From Nostoc linckia NIES-25 (GTDB lineage Bacteria; Cyanobacteriota; Cyanobacteriia; Cyanobacteriales; Nostocaceae), in contig NZ_AP018222.1 in assembly GCF_002368035.1 (NCBI RefSeq), positions 3,585,034 through 3,649,033 of the forward strand: a stretch of DNA of 64,000 nt, in the 5' to 3' direction. The position numbers were made by a program, and so were the translations under genes. Positions 26,167-35,143 of the stretch are shown piece by piece (the first letter of the stretch is position 1; the number at the start of each line of letters is the position of its first letter). The notes beneath the pieces were generated by a model that was given only the letters and a program-made list of their open reading frames with translations, had not been told where the DNA came from and made no database searches.

Positions 26167-28497
26167 ATGGGTAAGTTAGTAGTTCTAAAATTCGGAGAGG
26201 GTAGTTTTGAGCAAGGTTTTGCTGTCACCCTCCAAATTGGTGAAGAACACCAGCGTGCTACAACAGAAGTCACGGGTAAATTACCTCCATTTCCCGAAAT
26301 GCCGCTCTACTATAGTCATTGGCAGTCTAGTTATCGGCAGATAGGCAATCGTTATCGCCTCCATGCTGAGCAAGTGCAGGTGACAAATGTATCGATGATC
26401 CAAGACTGCGAAAACACTTCTCATATTTTGCGGGCACGTTTTAATACCTGGCTCAAAGCAGAGGAGTTTCGCTCTGTAAGAGAGAAATGGTTAGAAAGAT
26501 TATCTTCTACAGAAGAAGTCCGAGTAATTTTACAAACAGAAAATAGTCAATTACAGCTATTACCGTGGCATTTGTGGGACTTATTGGAACGCTATCCCAA
26601 GGCTGAAATCGCCCTTTCTTCACCAACTTACGATCGCATTCAAAAGTCACGCACTCCCAATCCTTTAGTCAAAATTTTGGCAATTGTCGGTAATAGTCAA
26701 GGAATTGACACCCAGGCAGATCGAGTTTTATTGCAACAGTGTAGCAACGCCGAAGTCAGTTTTATCGTGGAACCACAACGCAAAGAGTTAACTGAGCATC
26801 TGTGGGGAAAAAATTGGGATATTCTCTTCTTTGCTGGACATAGTTCTAGTCAAGGAAATGGAGAAAGCGGACGAATTTACCTCAATAAAACTGATAGTCT
26901 CACCATTGGCGAGTTAAAGTATGCTCTGAGGAAAGCCATTGAGAATGGTTTGCAACTAGCCATATTCAATTCCTGCGATGGGTTGGGATTGGCGCGAGAA
27001 TTGGCTGATTTGCAAATTCCTCAAATAATTGTCATGCGCGAACCGGTTCCAGACCAGGTTGCTCAAGAGTTTTTAAAGTATTTTCTCCAAGGTTTTGCTA
27101 GTGGAGAGTCTTTATATCAATCAGTGCGCCAAGCGCGGGAACGCTTGCAAGGACTTGAAGATCGATTTCCCTGTGCGACTTGGCTACCGGTGATTTGCCA
27201 AAATCCAGCCCAGATACCTCCCACTTGGGATGAATTAAGGTCTACAGAAATTGAAGAGATGGTGAATTCATCTCCCTCCATCAAACGCAGATTTAGCATT
27301 GCTTTCTCATTCAGTGTGACAATCACAGCCTTAGTTTTTGGGGTGAGGTTAGTGGGAATGCTGGAAACTCCAGAGATTCAAGCCTATGACCAGATGTTGC
27401 GATCGCGTCCATCAGAAGGAATTGATTCGCGACTGTTGGTAATCACCATCGACGATGATGATTTGGCAACTCAAAGAAAAAATGGTGAGTCTTTAATTGG
27501 AGCTTCGATTTCCGAGAAATCTCTCAGCAAAGTTTTAGAAAAACTGAATAAATATGAACCTAGAGCGATCGGCTTAGATATCTACCGTGATTTTAATGCC
27601 AAACAGCCAGATTTAATTACTCGTCTGCAAAAAACTCCAAACTTAATTGGCGTATGTAAAGGAAGCGATGGCACAGCCAATATCAGAGGTATTCAATCGC
27701 CACCAGAAATCCCGAAAACAAATATCGGCTTTAGCGACTTTATTCATGACCGCGATGGAGTTATCCGTCGCCATCTTTTATTCATGAACCAAGAGCCGAC
27801 ATCATTGTGTTCTACCTCATACTCATTCAGTTTACAACTGGCTTCCCTCTATCTGCGACCTTCAGGAATTCGAGTCAAATTCACCCCCGAAGGAAATTTG
27901 CAGCTGGGTAAGACTGTTTTTCCAAATCTCAAATCTCGTAGTGGTGCTTATCAAAATATCAATGCCGATGGCGGTCAAATCCTACTCAACTACCGTTCTG
28001 CAAAAGAAGTTGCCGAACAGGTGACACTAACGGAATTTTTATCTAGTCCAGTTAACCCCAATGCTGTCAAAAACCGGATTGTTTTGATTGGTGTCATATC
28101 AAGAGGAGATTCTCCAGATACCTGGCCAACACCTTATGGAGTTCCTCTCGACGAACAAATGCCAGGAGTCTTGGTACAAGCACACATGGTCAGCCAAATT
28201 CTTAGCGCTGTCAAAGATGGGCGTCCATTGCTGCGGGTTTGGTCGCTGTGGCTGGAAGTGGCTTGGATTTGGGGCTGGTCTGTGGTCGGAGGAGTCCTAG
28301 CTTGGCGAAACCTTTCTTTACCTTGGTTGGGACTAGCAGTAGGTGTTACCTGTAGTGTTTTGTATGTAGCTTGTTTTGGTCTATTAATTTCAGGTACTTG
28401 GGTACCTTTTGTACCCTCAGCTTTGTCCTTATTAGCCACCGTTGGCTTGATGTCAATTTATAATTTTAAAACAATAATTCCTAGTAGAAATACTTAG
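26167..28497 (+). CDS. CHAT-CHASE2 membrane protein (caspase-like domain plus extracytoplasmic sensor)
   Basis: 776 residues. About 1-115: N-terminal domain of unknown type. About 120-350: CHAT caspase-like protease domain with catalytic His225 (LFFAGHSSSQ) and Cys270 (AIFNSCDGLG). A membrane helix near 375-395 follows. About 400-670: CHASE2 domain (YDQMLRSRP, VITIDDDDLA, RAIGLDIYRDF, DGVIRRHLL, VLIGVISRGDSPDTWPTPYG). Three C-terminal membrane helices end at NFKT. CHASE2 normally feeds a C-terminal kinase or cyclase; none exists here, so the only effector is the N-terminal CHAT domain. It likely senses an outside signal and controls proteolysis inside. Neighbours are DUF1822 upstream and DUF928 downstream, same strand. 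Confidence 0.9.
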   Translation: MGKLVVLKFGEGSFEQGFAVTLQIGEEHQRATTEVTGKLPPFPEMPLYYSHWQSSYRQIGNRYRLHAEQVQVTNVSMIQDCENTSHILRARFNTWLKAEEFRSVREKWLERLSSTEEVRVILQTENSQLQLLPWHLWDLLERYPKAEIALSSPTYDRIQKSRTPNPLVKILAIVGNSQGIDTQADRVLLQQCSNAEVSFIVEPQRKELTEHLWGKNWDILFFAGHSSSQGNGESGRIYLNKTDSLTIGELKYALRKAIENGLQLAIFNSCDGLGLARELADLQIPQIIVMREPVPDQVAQEFLKYFLQGFASGESLYQSVRQARERLQGLEDRFPCATWLPVICQNPAQIPPTWDELRSTEIEEMVNSSPSIKRRFSIAFSFSVTITALVFGVRLVGMLETPEIQAYDQMLRSRPSEGIDSRLLVITIDDDDLATQRKNGESLIGASISEKSLSKVLEKLNKYEPRAIGLDIYRDFNAKQPDLITRLQKTPNLIGVCKGSDGTANIRGIQSPPEIPKTNIGFSDFIHDRDGVIRRHLLFMNQEPTSLCSTSYSFSLQLASLYLRPSGIRVKFTPEGNLQLGKTVFPNLKSRSGAYQNINADGGQILLNYRSAKEVAEQVTLTEFLSSPVNPNAVKNRIVLIGVISRGDSPDTWPTPYGVPLDEQMPGVLVQAHMVSQILSAVKDGRPLLRVWSLWLEVAWIWGWSVVGGVLAWRNLSLPWLGLAVGVTCSVLYVACFGLLISGTWVPFVPSALSLLATVGLMSIYNFKTIIPSRNT

Positions 28498-28640
28498 AGA
28501 GTGGGGAGATGGCTTCGCTAAGGGAAAAGGGTAAAGGTTAAAGGGAAAAGAGAGATCTTTCCTTTCCCCCTTCCCCTTTCCCCTTTCCCCTTTCCCCCAT
28601 ACCCAATGCCCAATTCAAAATCCTATGAGGCAATATTTTT
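28498..28640. repeat. Purine/pyrimidine hairpin repeat copy
   Basis: A G/A-rich arm at 28515-28555 and C/T-rich arm at 28558-28600 fill the space between the CHAT-CHASE2 gene and the DUF928 gene. Confidence 0.75.
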
Positions 28641-29211
28641 ATGAAGTGTAATTTACAACCAATAAAACTATTTTTAGTATTAGCTTTGAGCTGCACTGGT
28701 TTCCTAGCTAGCGAGATTTCGAGCCTTGGTGGTGAAATTGGCGATCGCTCTAATTCTAAAATCATTGTTGCTCAAACTCCACCCTTTGAACAACCCCCAG
28801 TTCCACCAGGCCCTCCTCCTGGAGGACGCGTCCGGGGCGGGGCTACGCGGGGAAACGGAACAACATGCCCAGCTGCTAAACCTGACCTCACGGCTTTAGT
28901 GCCCTTTACTGAGGAAGCTGATGATGTGGTTAATGTCTGGTCGCAAACGACATTAGAACGTCCAAGTTGGTTTTTCTATATGCCATATACTAAAGATGTG
29001 GCTTATGCAGTGGAATTTGTGCTGCAAGATGGGGATTCTAACCCAGTTTACAAACAAGCGATCGCTCTCAAAGATAAGCCTGGAGTTATAAGCGTTTCTC
29101 TACCTAGCACTGCTCCCGCTTTAACATTAAACAAACAATATCGTTGGTTTTTCAGCGTTAACTGCGATAAACAAAAAAATGCCCCCTGGACTTACGTCGA
29201 AGGGGTTATAA
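28641..29211 (+). pseudogene. DUF928 gene, 5' part, interrupted by an IS
   Basis: The first 190 residues of a DUF928 protein: signal peptide (FLVLALSCTGFLASEIS), P/G/R-rich linker, Cys in GTTCPAAKPDLTALVP, then TLERPSWFFYMPYT, VEFVLQDGDSNPVY and LNKQYRWFFSVNCDK. At VEGVI the frame runs into an insertion element. The 3' part resumes at 30806. Removing the element plus one TAA target copy restores VEGVI-KRVDLGEST in frame, so the insertion is probably recent. As it stands, the frame reads through into transposase sequence and would give a fusion with no C-terminal domain. Confidence 0.9.
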
Positions 29212-29243
29212 GGGACTTCCAAAAAATAAAACATCCCATCGAA

Positions 29244-29262
29244 GATAATGATAATCATTGTA
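29244..29262. promoter_or_regulatory. Fur-box-like palindrome at the left IS end
   Basis: GATAATGATAATCATTGTA matches the classical Fur consensus GATAATGATAATCATTATC at 16 of 19 positions. It lies between the terminal repeat and the subterminal hairpin, upstream of the transposase start. Ferric uptake regulators bind this sequence; binding here is inference. Confidence 0.45.
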
Positions 29263-29265
29263 CAA

Positions 29266-29304
29266 GGGGAGAAAGCGGCAGGCATCGCCTGCCGCTTTCT
29301 CCCC
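29266..29304. other. Subterminal hairpin, left IS end
   Basis: An 18-base stem (GGGGAGAAAGCGGCAGGC and its complement) with a 3-base loop. It stands between the IS end and the transposase start, so it could block incoming transcription or hide the start codon in read-through mRNA. Confidence 0.75.
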
Positions 29305-29327
29305 TCCCTTTTGTAGTAAATTCAGTA

Positions 29328-30586
29328 ATGATGATTGAATTTTTGGGTGCAACTTGGGTGTCTATAGCATTAACTTCTTCACTGAAACAACTATTGAGAC
29401 AAACAGCATCTCAGTTAAAAGGTGCTGCAAAACGTAAATTTATAGCGTCAACAGTGCAGGGTTTGGGTCTAGGAGGGCAAAGATTAGCAGAATCAGAATT
29501 AGGATGGAATCGAGGTACTATTCGTAAAGGAATCAAAGAATTAACTAGTGGCATTACTTGCGTTGATAATATGAGCGCGAAAGGACGCTATAAAGCAGAA
29601 TTACACTTACCAAATCTTTTACAAGATATAAAAAATTTAGTAGATTCTCAAAGCCAAACTGACCCTAGTTTCAAAAGTAAAAGGCTATATACTCGCCTTT
29701 CTGCTGCCGAAGTCAGAAAACAATTAATAGAAAAGTATGGTTATGATGACGAAGATTTACCCATCGCAGAAACAATTCGGCTTAAATTGAATGAGTTGGG
29801 TTATAACTTGAGGCGAGTAGCGAAAGTTCAACCTCAAAAAAAATTCCGGAAACCGACGCAATCTTTGAGCAACTAGATATAGTAAACCAAAACGCAATTG
29901 AAGATAAAAGTATTTTACGTCTGAGTATGGATGGGAAAGCTCGCGTCAAAATTGGTTCATTTGACCGAGGAGGTAAAAGCCGGGCTACGGTTAAAGCTGA
30001 TGACCATGATTATCATCCGAAAACCACCGTGACTCCTTATGGGATATTTCTTCCAGAGCTCGATCAACTGTTTTTATATTTTACCGAGTCGAAAGTTACA
30101 AGCGATTTTATAGTTGATGTTTTAGAGGATTTTTGGTCTTGTGAGAAACATCGTTTTTCTCAAGTTAAAACATTAGTTCTCAATCAAGATAATGGGCCAG
30201 ATAATAGTTCTCGGCGTACCCAGTTTATGAAACGTATAGTTGAATTTGCTCACAAATATGAACTTAATATACGTTTAGCTTATTATCCACCATATCACAG
30301 TAAATATAATCCTATTGAGAGAACTTGGGCTGTATTAGAAAACCATTGGAACGGAAGTATTCTGGATGAAGTAGAAACAGCTTTAAAGTATGCCACTAGT
30401 ATGAAATGGAAAGGAAAATATCCAGTGGTTAAGTTAGTACATCAAACCTATGAAACTGGAGTAAAGCTTACAAAAAAAGCCATGTCTCAAATTGAGAAAC
30501 AAATTAACCGATTAAGCAATTCCAATAATAAGGATTTTCCGAATCTAGGTAATTGGTTTATTGATATCTGTTATGGAGTCACCTAA
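29328..30586 (+). CDS. ISAzo13-like transposase, probably made by -1 frameshift
   Basis: Two frames. The first runs from ATG 29328 to TAG 29874-29876 and has the N-terminal helix-turn-helix region (ESELGWNRGTIRKGIKELTS) and KSKRLYTRLSAAEVRKQL. The second is open to 30586 and carries the DDE catalytic domain: LSMDGKARVKIGSFDRGG (first Asp), TLVLNQDNGPDNSS (second Asp), YYPPYHSKYNPIERTW (Glu). A run of eight A at 29836-29843 precedes the overlap. A -1 shift there joins ...PQKK to IPETDAIFEQLDIVNQ and gives one protein of about 419 residues. Either programmed frameshifting or polymerase slippage on A8 would work; a single-base loss mutation is the alternative. Confidence 0.82.
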
Positions 30587-30689
30587 ATTATTTAGTAAAA
30601 AAACCCATAGATACAGAAAATCAGAAAATATTTAATAAAAATCATACCACTCATCGACGCTGAGTGCAGATTTATCATGCACACTCTTT

Positions 30690-30728
30690 GGGGGATATTG
30701 GGTTGCCGTCGGCAACCCAATATCCCCC
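30690..30728. other. Subterminal hairpin, right IS end
   Basis: An 18-base stem (GGGGGATATTGGGTTGCC and its complement) with a 3-base loop. It differs in sequence from the left hairpin but has the same stem length, loop size and position relative to the Fur-like palindrome. It may also end transposase transcripts. Confidence 0.75.
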
Positions 30729-30732
30729 TATA

Positions 30733-30751
30733 AAATGATTATCATTATTAA
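30733..30751. promoter_or_regulatory. Fur-box-like palindrome at the right IS end
   Basis: On the minus strand this reads AATAATGATAATCATT, matching most of the Fur consensus. It mirrors the site at the left end, lying between the hairpin and the terminal repeat. Confidence 0.4.
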
Positions 30752-30802
30752 ACAAATCTGGCTTATTGATTTTTTTGGGATAATTTATTCTTTGGAAGTC
30801 CC

Positions 30803-31038
30803 TAAAACGAGTTGACCTCGGTGAATCAACACTTAAAGAACTAGAAAACGCAGATCCTTTAAAGCGCTATACAATCTATGCCCAAAAAGGGATATGGCAC
30901 GAAGCACTAGCGATACTAGCTCAACTGCATCACAAAAACCCCCAAGATGAAAGGCTTCAGACACAGTGGCAGAATTTACTAGCCAGTATCCGCTTAGATG
31001 ATGTTGCCAAAGAACCGCTTTTGTTAGATAAACCTTAG
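30803..31038 (+). pseudogene. DUF928 gene, 3' part
   Basis: After the TAA duplicate the reading resumes as KRVDLGESTLKELENADPLK, then RYTIYAQKGIWHEALAILAQ and NLLASIRLDDVAKEPLLL, ending at TAG 31036-31038. The WHEALAILAQL...DERLQTQWQNLL pattern is the normal C-terminus of DUF928 proteins. It has no start of its own and is presumably silent. Confidence 0.88.
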
Positions 31039-31165
31039 ATTTTGGGGCATGGGGCATGGGGAAAGGGGAAAAGGGTAAGGGGGAAAGGGGAAAGGAAAGA
31101 TCTCTCTTTACCCTTTACCCTTTAACCTTTACCCTTTCCCCTTTTCCCCTGGCTCTAGAGCCTCT
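31039..31165. repeat. Purine/pyrimidine hairpin repeat copy
   Basis: A G/A-rich arm at 31045-31100 and C/T-rich arm at 31101-31150 lie between the convergent DUF928 remnant and the M3 peptidase gene, where the hairpin could act as a terminator. Confidence 0.75.
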
Positions 31166-33268
31166 CTACTTAGCGCTAACTAAACCATTGTGCCTGAGCA
31201 GGGCGATCGTACTTGGTTCGCGACCCCGAAAAGTTTTAAACACCTGCATTGGATGTTTTCCCCCACCAAGTGCTAGTACGGTATCTCGATAACGGCGTCC
31301 TGTAGCTTTTATTGCTTCTTCATTTTCTAGTCCAGCTTCTTCAAAAGCGGCAAAAGCGTCGGCACTAAGTACTTCAGCCCATTTGTAACTGTAATATCCT
31401 GCCGCGTAACCACCCTCAAATATGTGCCCGAAAGCACATAACATCGAATCTTCTGGAAGTGGTGGTAAAACGGTAGTAGTCTTAGCTATGCGATGGCGCA
31501 CATCTGCCGGGGTTTCATCACCATGAGAACGATAGCGGTAGTGTAGTTCTAAATCAACGGTGCTAAAGTGAAGCTGGCGTAACATGGCGGTACCGCTCAT
31601 ATAATTACGCGCTGCCAGCAGTTTTTGATAATAATGTTCTGGTAGAGCTTCCCCGGTTTTGTAATGCTTCGCCATACCGAATAAAGTCAGTCGCTCATAG
31701 CACCAGTTTTCCATAAACTGACTAGGTAGTTCCACCGCATCCCATTCCACATTGTTGATGCCTGCGGCTCCCGCATAATCAATCTTGGTAAGCATGTGGT
31801 GTAATCCATGACCAAACTCGTGAAACAAAGTCTCTACTTCATAGAAAGTCATCAAACTAGGTTTGCCATCTATTGGCGGAGTTTGGTTACATATCAAGTA
31901 ACTCACGGGTAAGCGGATGCTGGTTACACCATTTTCTGTGATTTTGGCACGATTGATGCACACATCCATCCAAGCACCACCGCGTTTTTCTGCGGGACGG
32001 CTGTAAGGATCTAAGTAGAAGTAAGCTATGGGAGAACCAGTTTCATCAGCAATTTGAAAATAACGGACATCCTCATGCCATACTGGGGCTTGACCATCGG
32101 CAGGGGTGACGGTGACGCCAAATAATCGCTTCACAAGTCCAAATAAGCCATCCAGCACTTGGGGAAGGGGAAAGTAAGGACGTAATTCTTCGGCGGTAAA
32201 GGCAAATTTTGCTTCTCGTTGGCGTTCTGCCCAAAAGCTAATATCCCAGTGTTTTAAATCTTGATGTTCTTTTCCATGTGATGCAGCAAAAGCTTGGAGT
32301 TCTTTTAAGTCTTTGACAGCAGCATCATAACTGGCTTGACGTAGCTCTTCTAATAATGCTTCCACTGCTTGAACGTTAGGAGCCATTTTACTGGCAAGAC
32401 TCAACTCGGCATAACTACCAAAGCCAAGTAAATCTGCGAGTTCTTGGCGTAACTCTAAAATCCGCTCAATTAAAGGGTTGTTATCTAAATCGCCACTAGA
32501 AGCGCGGGTGATATAAGCTTTGTAAAGCTTTTCGCGTAAATCTCGGCGGGTGCTGTGCTGCATGAAAGGGCCGTAGCTGGGGAAGTCCAAAGTAATACGC
32601 CAAGGGCCATTTTCTGGTGTGGCGTTGATTTCGCCAGCCTCACGGGCAGCTTGGGCTGCTAAACTGACTAAGCTTGGGGGTAAACCGTCAACTTCGGCTT
32701 TTGTTGTCAGGGTTAAGCTAAAACTTTTAGTAGCATCCAGTACGTGGTTAGAGAACTTCGTAGAAAGTTCTGCTAATTCCATCTGAATGACATTGAAACG
32801 CTCTCTGGCTTCTCCTTCTAAGCCAACACCAGAAAGTTCTGCATCTCGAATGGCGGCTTCTACGATGCGCTGTTGGGCTAGTTCTAGAGTTTCCCAATTA
32901 TCGCTACTACGGAGGACTTTAAACGCATTGTAGATTGGTTGGCTTTGACCGAGCTTGTTGATAAATTGTATTACCTGTGGCTGTATGGTTTCATGAGCTT
33001 CCCGCAGTTCAGGGCTATTTTTAACACCCATTAAATGATTTACTGCTCCCCAACTCCAGGTAAGCCGTTCAGTCAGCTTTTCTAAAGGTTCTACTAAACC
33101 TTCCCAAGTCGGCTCTACATTAGCCTCTAAAGCTGTAAGCTCCTGGTCAAGTTCTGCCAGCAATTGGTTAAAGGCTGGTACTACTCGTTCTGGTTTAATC
33201 TCTGCAAATGGAGGTAAGCCAGTGCCTTGGAGTAAAGGGTTGTCAAAAAGAATGGTACTTGCACTCAT
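31166..33268 (-). CDS. M3-family oligopeptidase (oligopeptidase A type)
   Basis: 700 residues, full family length, no signal peptide, so cytosolic. The zinc-binding signature HEFGHGLHHML is present, with the downstream Glu in the NNVEWDAVELPSQFMENW block, which also carries the conserved E-x-P-S-Q. Other family motifs are AYFYLDPYSRPAEKRGGAWM and FGHIFEGGYAAGYYSYKWAEV. These thimet-like metallopeptidases cut short peptides, including cleaved signal peptides. It is a single gene, convergent with the DUF928 remnant. The E. coli equivalent is PrlC. Confidence 0.95.
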   Translation of the reverse strand: MSASTILFDNPLLQGTGLPPFAEIKPERVVPAFNQLLAELDQELTALEANVEPTWEGLVEPLEKLTERLTWSWGAVNHLMGVKNSPELREAHETIQPQVIQFINKLGQSQPIYNAFKVLRSSDNWETLELAQQRIVEAAIRDAELSGVGLEGEARERFNVIQMELAELSTKFSNHVLDATKSFSLTLTTKAEVDGLPPSLVSLAAQAAREAGEINATPENGPWRITLDFPSYGPFMQHSTRRDLREKLYKAYITRASSGDLDNNPLIERILELRQELADLLGFGSYAELSLASKMAPNVQAVEALLEELRQASYDAAVKDLKELQAFAASHGKEHQDLKHWDISFWAERQREAKFAFTAEELRPYFPLPQVLDGLFGLVKRLFGVTVTPADGQAPVWHEDVRYFQIADETGSPIAYFYLDPYSRPAEKRGGAWMDVCINRAKITENGVTSIRLPVSYLICNQTPPIDGKPSLMTFYEVETLFHEFGHGLHHMLTKIDYAGAAGINNVEWDAVELPSQFMENWCYERLTLFGMAKHYKTGEALPEHYYQKLLAARNYMSGTAMLRQLHFSTVDLELHYRYRSHGDETPADVRHRIAKTTTVLPPLPEDSMLCAFGHIFEGGYAAGYYSYKWAEVLSADAFAAFEEAGLENEEAIKATGRRYRDTVLALGGGKHPMQVFKTFRGREPSTIALLRHNGLVSAK

Positions 33269-33627
33269 GTTTTTCGTTGAACTGCGGATTAATAAAAATC
33301 AACAATGATTTCTATTTATATATTTATTTATATATCTTCTAATGTAGCGATCGCTGTGCTAATTAGTCTCGCCATTTTGGCAAAATCAAAAGTACTGGGG
33401 CATAGGGAAAGGGAAAGTGGGGAAGGGGGAAGGGGGAAAGGGAGAAAGGAAAGATCTCTCTTTTCCCTTTAACCTTTAACCTTTACCCTTTACCCTTCAA
33501 CCTTTACCCTTTTCCCTTAGCGAAGCCATCTACCGCAGTCCATTGCTCTTGAGTCATGTATGTATCCTTTCAATAAATAAAGGGAGTAAGGATTCCTCCT
33601 GCCCCCTGCCTCCTGTCCCCTGCCTCC
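33269..33627. repeat. Intergenic region with hairpin repeat
   Basis: The upstream part serves the M3 peptidase gene. Bases 33400-33530 are a purine/pyrimidine hairpin repeat, followed by CCTGCCCCCTGCCTCCTG-type low-complexity sequence up to the mtnA stop. No gene is supported. Confidence 0.65.
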
Positions 33628-34689
33628 TTAAACTACCTGCTCTACCTGTGATTTTGCCAATTCGCTAGGTGCGATCGCTCCATTTTCTGTAATGATGGCT
33701 GTAATTAATTCGGCTGGGGTGACATCAAATGCTGGGTTGTAAAAATCTACCCCCGCAGGTGTGAGTATTGTATCGCCAACTTGATATATTTCTGTAGGAT
33801 CGCGTTCTTCGATGGGAATTTTGCTACCATCTGCTAGTTCAAAATCAACGGTGGAAAGAGGTGCGGCAACAAAGAAGGGTATATTATGTGCTTTAGCAGC
33901 GATCGCTACGCTATATGTACCAATTTTATTCGCAGTGTCACCATTAGCGGCAATGCGATCGGCACCCACAACTACTGCATGAATCAAACCCTGTTTCATG
34001 CAATGTGCTGCCATGTTATCAGTAATTAATGTGACTGGAATACCTTCTTGCACGCATTCCCAAGTGGTGAGTTTTGCGCCTTGCAAACGCGGACGGGTTT
34101 CGTCAGCAAATAAACGCCCTAAACGTCCTTGTCTCCAAGCAGAACGGACAACACCCAAGGCTGTACCATAACCAGCAGTGGCTAATGCCCCGGCGTTACA
34201 GTGGGTAAGCAATGTCAGCTTTTCTGGGGTAGTAGGCAAAACTGTTAAGCCATTGTCACCGATCGCTTTACAAGTTTGCAAATCTTCAGTGTTGATTGCT
34301 TGGGCTGTTTCCAAGAGAATTTGTTTGATTTCTTCTACTGTTCCCAAGGTTTCGTAGGCAATTTTCAGCATCCGGCTAATTGCCCAAAATAAGTTTACGG
34401 CTGTGGGACGAGTAGAACGCAATAACTGGGCAACTTTATCTAAGTGTTGCAAAAATTCGTGGCGATCGCTTGTCTGAATTTCCCTTGCGCCAAGATACAT
34501 TCCGTATGCCGCAGCCACACCAATTGCAGGCGCACCCCGGACAATCATCGTTTTAATCGCCCGCGCCATATCTTCACTGCGGTGAATTTCTACGAATGTA
34601 TATTCATTCGGTAAAAGAGTTTGGTCAATTAGTGACACTGAGTCGTTGCGCCAAATGACTGGATAAACCTGGTTTGTAGAACCTGTCAT
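33628..34689 (-). CDS. mtnA: S-methyl-5-thioribose-1-phosphate isomerase
   Basis: 353 residues from ATG 34689; a TTG four codons upstream is possible. Isomerises 5-methylthioribose-1-phosphate to the ribulose form in methionine salvage. Family motifs are clear: RGAPAIGVAAAYGMYLGA at the N-terminal side, the catalytic Cys in TLLTHCNAGALATAGYGTALG, the catalytic Asp in VVGADRIAANGDTANKIGT, and FFVAAPLSTVDFELADG. Length fits MtnA rather than the related eIF2B subunits. Other salvage genes are not next to it, as is usual in cyanobacteria. Confidence 0.95.
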   Translation of the reverse strand: MTGSTNQVYPVIWRNDSVSLIDQTLLPNEYTFVEIHRSEDMARAIKTMIVRGAPAIGVAAAYGMYLGAREIQTSDRHEFLQHLDKVAQLLRSTRPTAVNLFWAISRMLKIAYETLGTVEEIKQILLETAQAINTEDLQTCKAIGDNGLTVLPTTPEKLTLLTHCNAGALATAGYGTALGVVRSAWRQGRLGRLFADETRPRLQGAKLTTWECVQEGIPVTLITDNMAAHCMKQGLIHAVVVGADRIAANGDTANKIGTYSVAIAAKAHNIPFFVAAPLSTVDFELADGSKIPIEERDPTEIYQVGDTILTPAGVDFYNPAFDVTPAELITAIITENGAIAPSELAKSQVEQVV

Positions 34690-34807
34690 AAAATAAGGCA
34701 ATATTTTTTAAATTTGCTCAGAGAATAATAAACTTTTACAGATTGAAATCAAAGAATTCAGAATTCAGAATTCTGTTTTAATTTTATTGCGATCGGTGAA
34801 GGTAGTT

Positions 34808-34835
34808 AAGAGACTTCCAAAAAATAAATTATCCA
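34808..34835. repeat. Solo end of the ISAzo13-like element family
   Basis: AGACTTCCAAAAAATAAATT followed by ATCC matches the terminal repeat of the element at 29212-30802, with one mismatch in the first bases. No transposase follows, so it is an orphan end, left by deletion or belonging to a miniature derivative. Confidence 0.7.
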
Positions 34836-35072
34836 ATGTTGTGGGGTGGACTTATAGAACATACGTGTCAATTTAACGTGAAACTCTTGCTGTTATTAAC
34901 TTCTATCATTTCTTTCTGTTCTGACTTTGTGTCCTTAGCGTCCTTTGCGGTAGCCTGCGGCAAGCCGCTCCGCGTCTACGTTATCGCTCCATCTTTGACA
35001 CAACACAGAGAAAAAAAAGTCTGTAGAAGCCACCAAGGCTAGTGGTTCGTCGCATTAGTTATGAAGGCTTAT

Positions 35073-35105
35073 AGATCCCCGACTTCTTAAAGAAGTCGGG
35101 GATCT
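35073..35105. repeat. Dispersed 33-base hairpin
   Basis: AGATCCCCGACTTCT pairs perfectly with AGAAGTCGGGGATCT around a 3-base loop. Near-identical copies are at 46766-46798 and 62714-62746, and a degenerate one at 63663-63693. Here it lies just beyond the RTX gene stop on the minus strand and may serve as a terminator. Confidence 0.85.
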
Positions 35106-35143
35106 GAACACCCACAAATCAGCAAAATTAATGGGACAGACCA

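Larger units (their letters stand above)
29212..30802 (+). mobile_element. ISAzo13-like insertion sequence, apparently complete
   Basis: 1591 bases. Terminal inverted repeats begin GGGACTTCCAAA(A/G)AATAAA at the left and end with the complement at the right. A 3-bp target duplication TAA lies at 29209-29211 and 30803-30805. Inside are a transposase in two overlapping frames, a Fur-box-like palindrome near each end, and an 18-bp-stem hairpin near each end (29266-29304 and 30690-30728). The transposase is of the Rhodopirellula-type DDE family, as in ISAzo13. A solo end of the same family is at 34808. Confidence 0.88.
34690..35143. other. Intergenic region with repeat fragments
   Basis: Contains GAATTCAGAATTC runs (34752-34775), a solo IS end (34808), a family-3 MITE end (34861-34890), a G+C-rich mosaic patch (34950-34985) and a dispersed hairpin (35073-35105). 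No gene is supported. Confidence 0.6.
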
